This document shows positions 1-9,304 of a stretch of DNA of 64,000 nucleotides, in pieces. The position numbers and the translations under genes are program-made. Origin of the DNA: Papaver somniferum (lineage: Eukaryota > Streptophyta > Magnoliopsida > Ranunculales > Papaveraceae); the NCBI RefSeq assembly GCF_003573695.1, contig NC_039360.1, positions 64,791,911-64,855,910 of the forward strand, given 5' to 3'. The notes below the pieces were generated by a model. It ran no database searches. It was not told where the DNA came from and worked only from the letters and a program-made list of their open reading frames with translations. Positions within the stretch are counted from its first letter, which is position 1; every line of letters starts with the position of its first letter.

Positions 1-412
1 ATGATATATTCTATTCGCTTGATCTATCTGAATTTTATAAGCGTAACTACAAAACGTTTGTTGGTTGGGATACCTCTAGAACTAGGTTTTACTTGAATTT
101 TTTTTATACCAAACTCATGAATTAAATGGGTTACTCATATTAAAATTTTAGATAATTCTAATTAGTATAACTATATAAACTTAGGTTTTCACACCTGTAC
201 GGATTCATAAATTCCGCAGAAAAGTTATCTGAACTACAAGTATTTATATGATGAATCCAACTCCGATCGTCCCTAAATTTTTGCAGACACTATATGAAGG
301 TAACAGGGGTAACATATCCAAAATTCACAATGATCTAATGGTTCGATTTTATTTTACGGTACAAACAGTACTCATTCTTTTAGGTGACAAAAAAACTCTA
401 ACTCGAAATTTA
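1..412. other. AT-rich flank, no gene seen
   Basis: No open frame here has recognisable protein character, and I see no repeat shared with the rest of the window. It is simply the left flank of the Mutator-like element that starts at 413. Confidence 0.5.
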
Positions 413-517
413 GGGGTAATTTGCGTTACCTCCCCCGGTGAAGATCATAATTTGAGGTACCTCCCCTACAAATATTAAATTAGCATAACCTCCTCTCGTC
501 AAGAATTCCGTCCAAAG
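413..517 (+). repeat. Left terminal inverted repeat of MULE 1
   Basis: Pairs with the reverse complement of 1803-1907 over its full 105 bp with few mismatches. Weaker complementarity continues inward around an ACACGTGGCA motif on both sides. Confidence 0.85.
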
Positions 518-748
518 GCAGTTAGCTGAGTCACCAGTTGTATACAGCTGGACAAAACTAAACACGTGGCACTTAGCTTCCCAAAATACCCTCATCTTCG
601 TCATTTTTCTTCTTCCTTGTAAATATCCTGTATCACTCCCTGATGTTGTATCTTGGCTCAAATTAAACAACAAAAACATCTTGTAAAACAAAGAACATCA
701 ACTAAGCCTACACATATTCAATCTCATACTCAGGTTCAACCAACTCAT

Positions 749-827
749 CCTACACAGATTTAATCATACGCAGATTCAATCTCCTACACAGATTCAATCA
801 TACGCAGATTCAATCTCCTACACAGAT
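749..827. repeat. 34-bp tandem repeat inside MULE 1
   Basis: Copies start at 749, 783 and 817 (the third is partial). Each opens with CCTACACAGAT and contains ATACGCAGATTCAATCT. The first two copies differ by about one base, so the duplication is recent relative to the element. Confidence 0.85.
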
Positions 828-1802
828 CGAACCCATCAATTGTTCTCTATTGAACTCAAATAAACCTTATACCCATGAAAATCAACAACAATAATATCTT
901 CAATTGTTGTTACATATCGGAACCCTAATTTCATTTACTTATTCAATCACCACCATTACGACACAGAAAACTTGATTCAAAGTGAACCCATGTTTTGATT
1001 CAATCTCTGCAGCGTCTTTGTCTCAATTTCATCTGCAACATCTCTGTCTTCAATTTTTCTATTATGCACTCTTACTGAAATCTACATCTCAACCTTCTAA
1101 TCCATTGTATCTCTTCTCATCAGAAGCAGATTCATTATCGAACTTCAACAGAAATATTCAAAAGTGGTATGTCGAATTTAGGGGTTTGGTTTACTCGAGA
1201 ACCTGAATTTAGGGGTTTGTGTTGTATTGGAGGAGAAGATGATAGGGTTTTGCTGGAATCGAAGAACTGAAATCGAATTGAGGGTTTGAGATGTTGTATT
1301 GACTAGGGTTTTTATTTTTGAGACATGGAAGAGGAATTGCTACTGCCGATTGCAAACATGGGTCTTGTTGAGATACTTGAAATCAAATAGGTGTTGGATT
1401 GAATTTCAGAAACTAGAAATTGGGTTATTGTTGTAATTCAGAGAGAAGACGGATTATTTTCGAGCTGCAGTTGGTGATGGGAACTAGTGGTGTTGCTTAA
1501 GATCTGATGATGGAGGTGGTTATGAATCTGTTGAACATGAGAATAGCAGTGTGAAATTGTGAAGCTGCTGCTGTCAATAGGAAGATTCAATGGTGTTTTT
1601 GCAGCAGCAGAATGACTGAACTTCTTAGATGAATGATTATCTTGGTGTTACTGAAACTCGATCGAACTTTAACATCATTCGCTGTTGTTGCAAGTGAAAT
1701 TAAGAACATATCTCCTGTAGAAGATGAGGGTAATGTTGTCATTTCATTTAACTCATAATGGATCTGCCACGTGTGCACGTCTTAGGTGGCAAATAACAGA
1801 AT

Positions 1803-1907
1803 CTTTGGACAAAATTCTTGACGAGAGGAGGTTATGCTAATTTAAGATCTGTAGGGGAGGTAACTCAAATTATGATCTTCACCGGAGGAGGTAACGCAAA
1901 TTACCCC
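1803..1907 (-). repeat. Right terminal inverted repeat of MULE 1
   Basis: Reverse complement of 413-517, ending in GCAAATTACCCC at 1907. See the element entry for the flanking target-site evidence. Confidence 0.85.
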
Positions 1908-2503
1908 GAAGCTTACCTTATAATTTCAACTATTAACCTAGGTTTTCAAGAGAATCAACAATTGAAACTTAGTGCTATCAATAAATGATGGTTTTCCCTA
2001 TTTCCCATCCCCATTTTTCCTATTCCTAATCCGCTTCACAATTGTTAAAATCAATTTACTTTTCGATTCAGATTTTTCCTATGTACCACACATTAAAAGT
2101 CAAATTAACCATGACTATGACCATTATGACTTTTGTTTGTCTTCTTCTTCATGAATCCCTCTTTTCCGTTAAACAAAACTAAAAAAGATCAAGTCACAAA
2201 CCCTAATTTAGATTCCAATTAATTATTATAATTCTACAGACAATTAATAAACCATTATTATGGAATATTCATTAATGAAAAGAAATCTAGAGAAAGTATT
2301 TAACCCCTAGTTCAACGGGGCTTTGTTAATTTCATTGGATCCCATTTTATGAGAAAGGTTTAGAGTTGATTAATTAACTTGATTAATCACATAAGCAGGA
2401 TAATCTTAAGAATATGATCATCTAATGGCAGGAACAGTGCCAATTGCTCTTGAACTAGTCGTATATGTGCCAGAATATGCTAAGCAAATCACACCGTTTA
2501 GGG

Positions 2504-2577
2504 TTTACTTCAAATAATCCTAAAAGATAGTAACAGATGTTTTACTTCAAATAATCCTAAACGATAGTAACAGATGC
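2504..2577. repeat. 37-bp direct duplication
   Basis: Two adjacent copies (2504-2540 and 2541-2577) begin TTTACTTCAAATAATCCTAA and are nearly identical. Confidence 0.8.
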
Positions 2578-2610
2578 TACAGTTACTAACACATGCTTCT
2601 AAATCAATGT

Positions 2611-2676
2611 ATGATTCAATCGGTCCCATATAAATCACAATATATGATTCAATCGGTCCCATGTAAATCACAATAA
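2611..2676. repeat. 33-bp direct duplication
   Basis: Two adjacent copies begin ATGATTCAATCGGTCCCAT (2611 and 2644) and differ at about two positions. Confidence 0.8.
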
Positions 2677-3171
2677 ATGTTCAAACTATTCTTAAGTAAT
2701 ATGATGCCCTAGTCTCCTAGTCCACCATTTGTAATATATAACCAATATCACATACCAAATTTTTTTCATTCTCCATTTTCACTGAAGGTGATGATAATCA
2801 TGAAGATGGAGTAGAAGACTTCCTCCCTAGATTTTACCACTCTAGAATTTTAAATCAACAAGCAAGAAATATTATTATTAATGTTCTACCAACTAAATTT
2901 CAATTTCCCATACCTCATGTTTGGATAAATCTTGATCAAATCAATGTACACAAATTATGTCAAATCCACATGTATGTAAATGTTGGTTATTTTTTAGGAG
3001 GTTTTTATTATAAAAATTTGTTTGAGTATTTTTGATGACATTTTTAACTTGCTGCGAGCAGTTATTTTTTAGATTATCAACAGTATCCGAGATACCAAAT
3101 CAGTTAGCTCCTGATGTAAATCTTATAACATTTTTGGAGTCTACCCTCGACGAGCTTCAAGGTAAGCTTAA

Positions 3172-3622
3172 TGAAAAAGCGGGGGTACAACAACCACACT
3201 CAATATTTTGATTAGCAATCTGTATGGACTAACTCCGATATACTTTCAAGAGAATCAACTAGACTCAATCTTAATAAAATATATCAAAGAGTTATATCTC
3301 TCTTTCTCGATTTAATTCTTACTCAAGCAAATAGAAATCTGCGAGACTAATTGAATACAAGAGAAATCACTTGAGCGGTACCAAAGACCAATGTTCAAGG
3401 ATCAATCAATTTCAATCAACAACCAAAGGTCGGATTTCCTAATTGATTGATTCAAACGCACAACCTGTGATATTTCAATTGTATGGCAAAATATAATGCG
3501 GAAAAGAAATAACACAGACACCAGAAGTTTTGTTAACGAGGAAACCGCAAATGCAGAAAACCCCCGGGACCTAGTCCAGATTGAACACACACTGTATTAA
3601 GCTGCTACAGACACTAGCCTAC
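3172..3622 (-). repeat. Outer Sirevirus 3' LTR, distal part
   Basis: Reverse complement of the last part of the LTR seen intact at about 16.2-16.68 kb. It shares the CCCGGGACCTAGTCCAGATT region and the terminal TGAAAAAGCGGGGGT (on this strand) at 3172. The adjoining bases at 3171 and below do not form a primer site, so this is a 3' LTR. It is cut at CCTAC (3618-3622), the target of the next insertion. Confidence 0.85.
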
Positions 3623-5212
3623 TGTTATAGTTTTTTTTTTGTAGTGATAAGTAAAAGTTCGTTGCTCGGACTTTTAAAGATTTAAAAATAAAAATATATA
3701 CACAATATTTTTCACAGGATCAAGAGACACTAGGACACATGATTCCACCATTAATCATTCACACAATTGATATATTTATTCGAAACAATTATAACTCAAA
3801 TCATAAGGACTCTCATTCTTTCCAAGGTAGATTTTTAGAATATTTATTGTATATCACTAGCATGACGCATCAAAAGCACTACGACCAAGCATACATCATC
3901 ATACGATATCACAACCAATTAAGAAAAATCATAAATCGATTAATAAAAAGTGCAAGTAGTCAAAAAAAGAATTAATATAATTATCATACGCGTAAAGAAC
4001 GGCTTCCTCCATCATCCCAGTGTTGGGGTTTAGCTATTCATAATAATCATGTTTTAAAAATATATATTTGATGCTCAAAATATGATTAAAAGAGTCAAAA
4101 GTTATAAAACAATGATTCTAAGACTCACAGAAGGCGTCCAGAAAGAAACGATAGAACTAAACTGTTGTAAACAAACGATAGAACCTGAGCGCTGTAAACA
4201 ACGACACTTCCTTTCCGCTGCTGGAACTATTGAAGAACGACTGTCTTTAAGTGTCTGTTCTTCGTGTTCTTGAAGCTTTTTAATGGCAGCAGCAGCAGGT
4301 GAACATTGCTGCTGGTTCCATTTTCTCGCTCCTCCTAGCTCTGGATCGACCCCAAACTCTTGATAAAACTTCTATGAGACCCTAGGATGCTATTTATACA
4401 CAACATGAGCAACGAATCACTCACAATAACTCCACATAATTCTCATTTACTCGGAAAATATTTTTTTCATTTTCTTCACTGTCAGCCGAGATACGATCTT
4501 TTCCACCTCTTCTGCCTGCGCAAATGAGCTGTAATACTTCCATAAGTCACATACAAACTTTATAAGAGAAGATATCTTCCCCTGTTTGTCCACAAACTTT
4601 CCAAAATCGGCTCACAGTGCACCCGATAATATCTTCCCCTGTTTAACTTTGATTTCCTCCCACGGCTTATTTGGCCCATTTTGATCGATCAAATTGCTTA
4701 CAATAGCCCTGTTTAGCTCTATCAAGTTAAGCCCAACTGATTCTTGGTATTGAATCTCTTTAGAAATCTTCCAAAATCAAATCGAAAATTCAACAGCGTC
4801 TGCATGCATGTTTCCCGCCATTTTGAATTTTCAAATCGTGAAGAAGGGTGTCCCCCTAACCACTGTTGGGTGTCCCCTTAGAAACTGGGGTGGAAACATC
4901 CTTTTTGGGGTGTAAGTATCCATGGGGTGCCCTTATCCAACCAAGGGGTGCCTTTAGCAATTCTTCTGGGATATTTTCCGCACTTTTTCGGGGTTCCTCC
5001 GGGATATTTCCGGGGTACTTCCGACACACTTCTGGGGCGCTTCCGGTATACTGTCAACGGAGCTCCAAACGCTGCATTTTTAACCAATTTCGCCGCAAAA
5101 CCTTATTTTTCCAAAAACACCTATAAATAAATAAAACACCATAATAAGTAAAAAAACAGGCACTAAAAGAATATACAAGTGAGATATATTAGACACATAA
5201 ATGCGTCTATCA
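3623..5212 (-). repeat. 3' LTR of Athila-like member 1
   Basis: Pairs with 9305-10858. Both copies share a CCCAGTGTTGGGGTTTA block (near 4018 and 9735), the TATTTATA block (minus-strand TATAAATA) and the terminal ATGCGTCTATCA. The part at 3623-3900 is much diverged from its partner. Length is about 1590 bp. Confidence 0.8.
4391..4398 (-). promoter_or_regulatory. Candidate LTR TATA box (TATAAATA on minus strand)
   Basis: TATTTATA on the plus strand, at the equivalent place in both LTRs (the other copy is 10106-10113). Only the 5' LTR copy would drive the element's RNA. Confidence 0.45.
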
Positions 5213-5227
5213 AATACCCCCAAACTT
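5213..5227 (-). other. Polypurine tract of Athila-like member 1
   Basis: Minus strand reads AAGTTTGGGGGTATTT immediately before the LTR start TGATAGACGCAT. The same tract precedes the 3' LTR of member 2 at 57356-57370. Confidence 0.8.
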
Positions 5228-6443
5228 ATTATTTGCTAGTCCCGAGCAAATCGAAACTACAAAATAAAATCCTTAATCACTTTCGCAGGCATCGTCGATT
5301 GCATTTAGCGTATGCAATAAGCCTTTAAAACCCTAGGTGGCCCTAGCGGCCGAGTTATAGTCTCGGGAGGGCTTACCAGAGATATACCCACAAAATCATT
5401 ACTCCAGACCCTAACTATCTATGCAAAATCTTGGAAAGCACTAAAGAACCTCCTTGGTTGGCATACTTATTAATTACAGGAGGAAGTACCCTGATGCGAA
5501 ATTCCAATTGCTGTATACGAGTTTGCACCCAAGTATACTAAAATTCATAAAAGTGACAGAGCTCTACTAAGATAGTTTCACGATGGACATCATACTCGGA
5601 GTCAGACTAATCATATGGATAGATTAAGAGATGGGTATAGAAAAAATATAGATGGTTTTGATGTTAACTAGGTGAACGATGTTTCTCATATCTGTCTGAA
5701 GGCCACTGCCAAAATAAACCTATCCTAAATGACTGAGATAGTCTGACTAATATCAAATCACTGGCATATACAAGGGAACTAGTGTTCGATAATCCTAACT
5801 CTAGGTCAACACAACTGGCATATACAAGGGTTCCAGTGGTCAACTTTATTGAATTTTATTCCGTTTGGTCAAATGATCTGGTCTAAAACTTTTTTTTTTA
5901 ATAATTTTTTTTTTCAATACTCGGTCACTCTATTTTACCCTAGCAGTGGTAACAACTTGAATCGTGAGCCCCACCTAATCACCTAGAGAAACATAGTTTA
6001 AAAATAAAAAAAAAAAGAAACAGAAATGAAAAGGACTCAATGAGATATGGCGAAACTATCATGTTATTTCTAACACCTGAGCTCTGTGCTTTTATGAATA
6101 GACTCTTTAGATGTTTCCATTTAGTCATATTGGTCCCTCAACTCCTAAAACCAAAATGCTTCCACCCACTTAGATTAGTTAGTGCCATCCTGAATACGCA
6201 TAAATCTCTAGGTTCTGGAGCGTATTTATTTATTGCAACTAAAAGATTTTCCCATACCCCCAGACTTAAATCTAACATTGTCCTCAATGTTCTAAAGATG
6301 AAACTAAAAGCATGAACAAGGAGAAACTGTTACAATTTGAAGCGAAAGAGTTAAGGAAAGATATTACCGTGTTGCATGAGCATGAGATACCTCCCAAGAA
6401 GTGTTAAGTTTAAAGTCTTCAGCCATACTTAGGAAAGGATTAG
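5228..6443 (-). other. Long 3' non-coding region of Athila-like member 1
   Basis: No coding frame. It is alignable by eye with 56175-57355 of member 2, including a pair of CTGGCATATACAAGGG motifs 54 bp apart (5761 and 5815) and the GATGCCTGCGA block near 5300. Conservation of non-coding sequence between two diverged copies suggests function in the element's life cycle or simply shared ancestry. Confidence 0.65.
5761..5830. repeat. 54-bp-spaced duplicated motif in 3' region
   Basis: CTGGCATATACAAGGG occurs at 5761-5776 and again at 5815-5830. Member 2 keeps the same pair with the same 54-bp spacing (56756 and 56810). Confidence 0.8.
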
Positions 6444-6899
6444 TCAACTCGAACCATAAAGTAACAGTCGAAATAACTGTGGCTCTTCAAAACTAAATAG
6501 AGCTGACCAAAGGAAACTGCAATGAACCCAGAAAGTGAACAAGACTAGCATGCCCTTACTTAGTTTCCTGATTAAGAAATTTATATCTAATTGTGGTTCA
6601 GGTTCAGGTTCTATGAAAGGGACTAAATAGAAAATTTTCATTGGCTGTGTTTCTTCATAGGTAGGATCCGAATCATTAGGTCCTAGAGTCTGGAAAAACT
6701 CAAATATGATATTAGAAGCGCACAATAATAACCTAAATAACTGGGGATCCTCTAAGTCAATAAGATTTGACTTACATAATTGACCACAATGAGAGTAGTG
6801 GTTATTCTTAAGCAAATGTGTCGATTCTAATTTCCTAAAGCATTTAGGTTTAGTCTCACAACTTAATATTCGACACATTTGGAATATAAACGTTCCCAC
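6444..6899 (-). CDS. ORF2 of Athila-like pol-less element, unknown function
   Basis: This is an open frame of 151 residues of unrecognised function. A recognisable homologue lies in the related element at 55735-56174, where it is broken. Shared blocks include an N-terminal CETKP/FETKP motif, HSHCGQL, NLIDLEDPQLFRLLL and an EPEPEPQL segment. The C-terminal third is hydrophobic and could contain one membrane-spanning or buried helix (about residues 110-140). There is no zinc knuckle, protease or polymerase motif. In member 2 the start ATGTGTCG overlaps the end of ORF1 in another frame. The homologous Met here is residue 8 (MCRIL), so the first seven residues may not belong. It may be a separate product or the end of a once-longer ORF1 product. 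Confidence 0.5.
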   Translation of the reverse strand: MGTFIFQMCRILSCETKPKCFRKLESTHLLKNNHYSHCGQLCKSNLIDLEDPQLFRLLLCASNIIFEFFQTLGPNDSDPTYEETQPMKIFYLVPFIEPEPEPQLDINFLIRKLSKGMLVLFTFWVHCSFLWSALFSFEEPQLFRLLLYGSS

Positions 6900-7000
6900 A
6901 GTTGGAAGAAAACTATTTGGTGGGAAAACAAAGTCAATCTGGGATCATAGTCTGGGCAAACCACATCAACCAGAGGATGGGTTCCTAACGACTGAACTTC

Positions 7001-8149
7001 TTACTGGACATCATTAGGTTCGGGAAAACGAGTATGAAGGTAATCTTGTAAAATTGTCGAGGCAGAGATATCAAGTCCTAAGTGAAGGGACTCTCTGAGA
7101 GTTAAAGGTAAGGCACTAGGAAGGTGATAATCACCCCCAAACTTGGAGTTTTCAGTGTCTCTAGATAGACTAGTTACAATCTCCCTAATTTCTGGATCAT
7201 TAGATTCTTGAAAATGGTCAATTGATTCTTCTAAGTCAGGTTCATCCTCACTCATCTCTACGAGTTCATCTTCTTCGTCTAAGACTATTGTTTCTAAATC
7301 GCTAGACTCTAAAACATTATTCTCAGAATAAACTCGTTCCTCTAAATCATTATCGGCTTTGTAAACAGGAAATACTACATCGTCTAAAACGAGGGTATCT
7401 CTAGTCAAATCCTCATCCTTTTGAATAGGTGAATAATTATTAAAATTATTTGGATTTGAACTAGAAATAATATTATCATTGTAAAGCTCAATTGGAGTAA
7501 CCATTTCCTGATCACTATTCCTACATAAGTATGATTCTCCATCAACACTATCCTCATCACAATAACATGAAAAAGATCGAACCTCATCAAAACAAGTAGT
7601 GCTACCAATTCTAACCTTGTCATCTTGATTATGAAAATAACTATCCTCATTTTTAAGGGTATTATTGGAAACACTATATTGGAAAGTAAGATTATTTCGA
7701 TCAAGTCTTTCGTTCGTCTCAGCCATCAGCTTGAGGGATTCCTCTATAGAAAGTTCACTCATTATTATAGTTCTTTCGTCTAGAATTACACTATTCATCT
7801 CAGCTAACTTACATGTCGACTCAGCTAACTCCCTGAGGGACTCTTCTAAAGGAGGAATAGGAACAGAAGGATCATAAAATGGACTACTTTTCAATAGTTT
7901 GATTGTATCCTCTAGAGACGAAGAACTAGTACTATAATCTTCTTGCTCGTAAGACTGATGCATGTGTGGATAGTAATTGGGCTCACCAGGGTATGACCCA
8001 TATCCTTCCAAATGATGGCGTTCCCAACCACTATTCCCAACATGGTCATAAAAAGGATGATGTCCATATTCAAATTCAGGTCGATAATCATTGTATTGGC
8101 TTCTATCATACCAGTTCGACATTCTTAATTGCAAGGGAATTCTACACAA
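7001..8149 (-). CDS. ORF1 of Athila-like pol-less element, gag-position acidic protein
   Basis: An intact 382-residue frame lies in the position of gag, between leader and 3' region. The probable true start is Met10 (8122), because the related element at 54565 also opens MSNWY. The N-terminal 70 residues are rich in Tyr, His, Gly and Ser (QYNDY, YGHHPFYD, GYGSYPGEPNYYPH). The middle has short SLEESL/LRELAEST-like helical repeats. Residues from about 240 to 330 are very acidic (EDELVEMSEDEPDLEES). I see no CCHC knuckle, protease or RT motif. It ends in a TAA where the relative has a sense codon, so the ancestral frame was longer. Function is unknown. By position it could be a capsid-like or RNA-binding protein, but that is inference. 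Confidence 0.6.
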   Translation of the reverse strand: MCRIPLQLRMSNWYDRSQYNDYRPEFEYGHHPFYDHVGNSGWERHHLEGYGSYPGEPNYYPHMHQSYEQEDYSTSSSSLEDTIKLLKSSPFYDPSVPIPPLEESLRELAESTCKLAEMNSVILDERTIIMSELSIEESLKLMAETNERLDRNNLTFQYSVSNNTLKNEDSYFHNQDDKVRIGSTTCFDEVRSFSCYCDEDSVDGESYLCRNSDQEMVTPIELYNDNIISSSNPNNFNNYSPIQKDEDLTRDTLVLDDVVFPVYKADNDLEERVYSENNVLESSDLETIVLDEEDELVEMSEDEPDLEESIDHFQESNDPEIREIVTSLSRDTENSKFGGDYHLPSALPLTLRESLHLGLDISASTILQDYLHTRFPEPNDVQ

Positions 8150-9283
8150 TCACAAGCAAGGCTGACTCGACCAAATCAAACCTATAAAATCTAGCAAACA
8201 ACAAGCATGATGGCTCCACTTAGATTGTTTCTAGACCAGCTTCTAATCCTTCGAAAGGGAATTCGTTACAATTTAAGAAAACCCCTCTGGAATCAATCCG
8301 AGTCAAAGTAAGTTGAATTGAGGCGAGGGAAGCTCAATGGAGCTTTGATACCCAAGGCCTCACCGCTATCACAAGGCGGCGCAGTCACGTATTCAACTCA
8401 CAGAAACCATCATGAACTTCGAAGTATGCTAAAAAGATTAACCAATATTTTTCGAAAGATTTTCCTACCAAGCTCGTTACCCTATCGGTCTCGTTCTAAT
8501 CAAATTTTAAGCTTGGGTTCGCGTTAGGTTTCGTTTTCCTAAGGCGCGCAAGAAGGGAGCGGTGATGAAATCCGAATCCTTATCTTGTATTGGCCAGGCC
8601 TTACCCTTTACTAGGAATTTAAAAACAGTCCAAATTCGTCCTCAATCAATGAATCACCTTAAGGAATACAGTAACTCGCTTACAGGAGATTCGCGAGTAT
8701 TTCGATGGACTTACCTCCCGTACGAGACGGGGGATGAACCGTTGAAGTCGACTCGGGCCACGACTCCTATGTCATGTACGAACCCGAGGGGCCGAGACGA
8801 TATAGTAATCGTCGTCCTTCCCTGCACAAAGTTTATATATAATTTTTTTGTTTTTTTTATATAACCCTTCTGTAGGGTTTAAAATTAAAATAAATTTTCC
8901 AAAGTCCAGTCCAATGAAAAGAAATACAAAAAAAAAATAATAATAATTACAAAAATAAAATAAAATGGAAAGTCTCTTAAAAAAATTAAAAAAAAAAATA
9001 AGAATTCTCTTTTTTTTCTTTATTTTTTTTGNNNNNNNNNNNNNNNNNNNNNNNNNNNNNNNNNNNNNNNNNNNNNNNNNNNNNNNNNNNNNNNNNNNNN
9101 NNNNNNNNNNNNNNNNNNNNNNNNNNNNNNNNNNNNTTCTCTTTTAACTTTAAGTTTGATTCCAAGGTCTTTAGTATCCAACTTCAAACCTATAATATAA
9201 AGACACAACCAAAGAGACGTAAAAAGAACAAATGGAATAATAAAAAAAATAATAAAAACCTAAAAATTCTACCTAAGCACAAA
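8150..9283 (-). other. 5' leader of Athila-like member 1
   Basis: Untranslated region between primer site and ORF1. A block at 8724-8810 is nearly identical to 54421-54500 of member 2 (TCGGCCCCTCGGGTTCGTAC, then GAGTCGTGGCCCGAGTCGAC on the coding strand) and is followed in both by a splice-donor-like GGGAGGTAAG (here 8711-8720). The stretch includes an assembly gap. Confidence 0.6.
9032..9136. other. Assembly gap (105 N)
   Basis: A run of N between two homopolymer-rich flanks (T-rich and A-rich), so the true length is uncertain. Confidence 0.99.
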
Positions 9284-9301
9284 TCCGCGTCGGTGGCGCC
9301 A
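9284..9301 (-). other. Primer binding site, Athila-like member 1
   Basis: Minus strand TGGCGCCACCGACGCGGA, three bases inside the LTR end at 9305. It matches member 2's TGGCGCCGCCGACACGGA at 16 of 18 positions. Confidence 0.8.
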
Positions 9302-9304
9302 AAA

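Larger units (their letters stand above)
413..1907. mobile_element. Non-autonomous Mutator-like element (MULE) with long inverted ends
   Basis: The two ends form 105-bp terminal inverted repeats (413-517 and 1803-1907). They begin GGGGTAATTTGCGTTACCTC and differ at only a few positions. The 9 bases at 404-412 (CGAAATTTA) match 1907-1915 (CGAAGCTTA) at 7 of 9 positions, consistent with a decayed 8-9-bp target duplication. The interior of about 1.3 kb has no transposase-like frame, so the element would depend on a transposase made elsewhere. An 8-bp duplication (hAT-like) cannot be excluded because the ends are ambiguous by one base. Confidence 0.75.
1908..3166. other. AT-rich spacer with small local duplications
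   Basis: No coding region can be supported. The only structure I see is two short direct duplications (2504-2577 and 2611-2676). It is flanked on the right by the end of the outer Sirevirus and its 5-bp flank CTTAA (3167-3171). Confidence 0.5.

Noticed and set aside
410..691. 93-residue minus-strand frame
   Set aside because: Covers the left terminal inverted repeat of MULE 1 and has no protein character.
982..1206. 74-residue frame inside MULE 1 as a captured gene
   Set aside because: Short, low-complexity Ser/Leu-rich, no exon signals or recognisable domain.
4866..5130. Overlapping 60-90-residue frames in the Athila-like LTR
   Set aside because: Three frames open at once over GC-richer LTR sequence; the same region in the partner LTR is not open in the same way.
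7001..8149. Host gene interpretation of the 382-residue frame
   Set aside because: It lies between LTR, primer site and polypurine tract of a precisely bounded element, and a second copy occupies the same position in another insertion.
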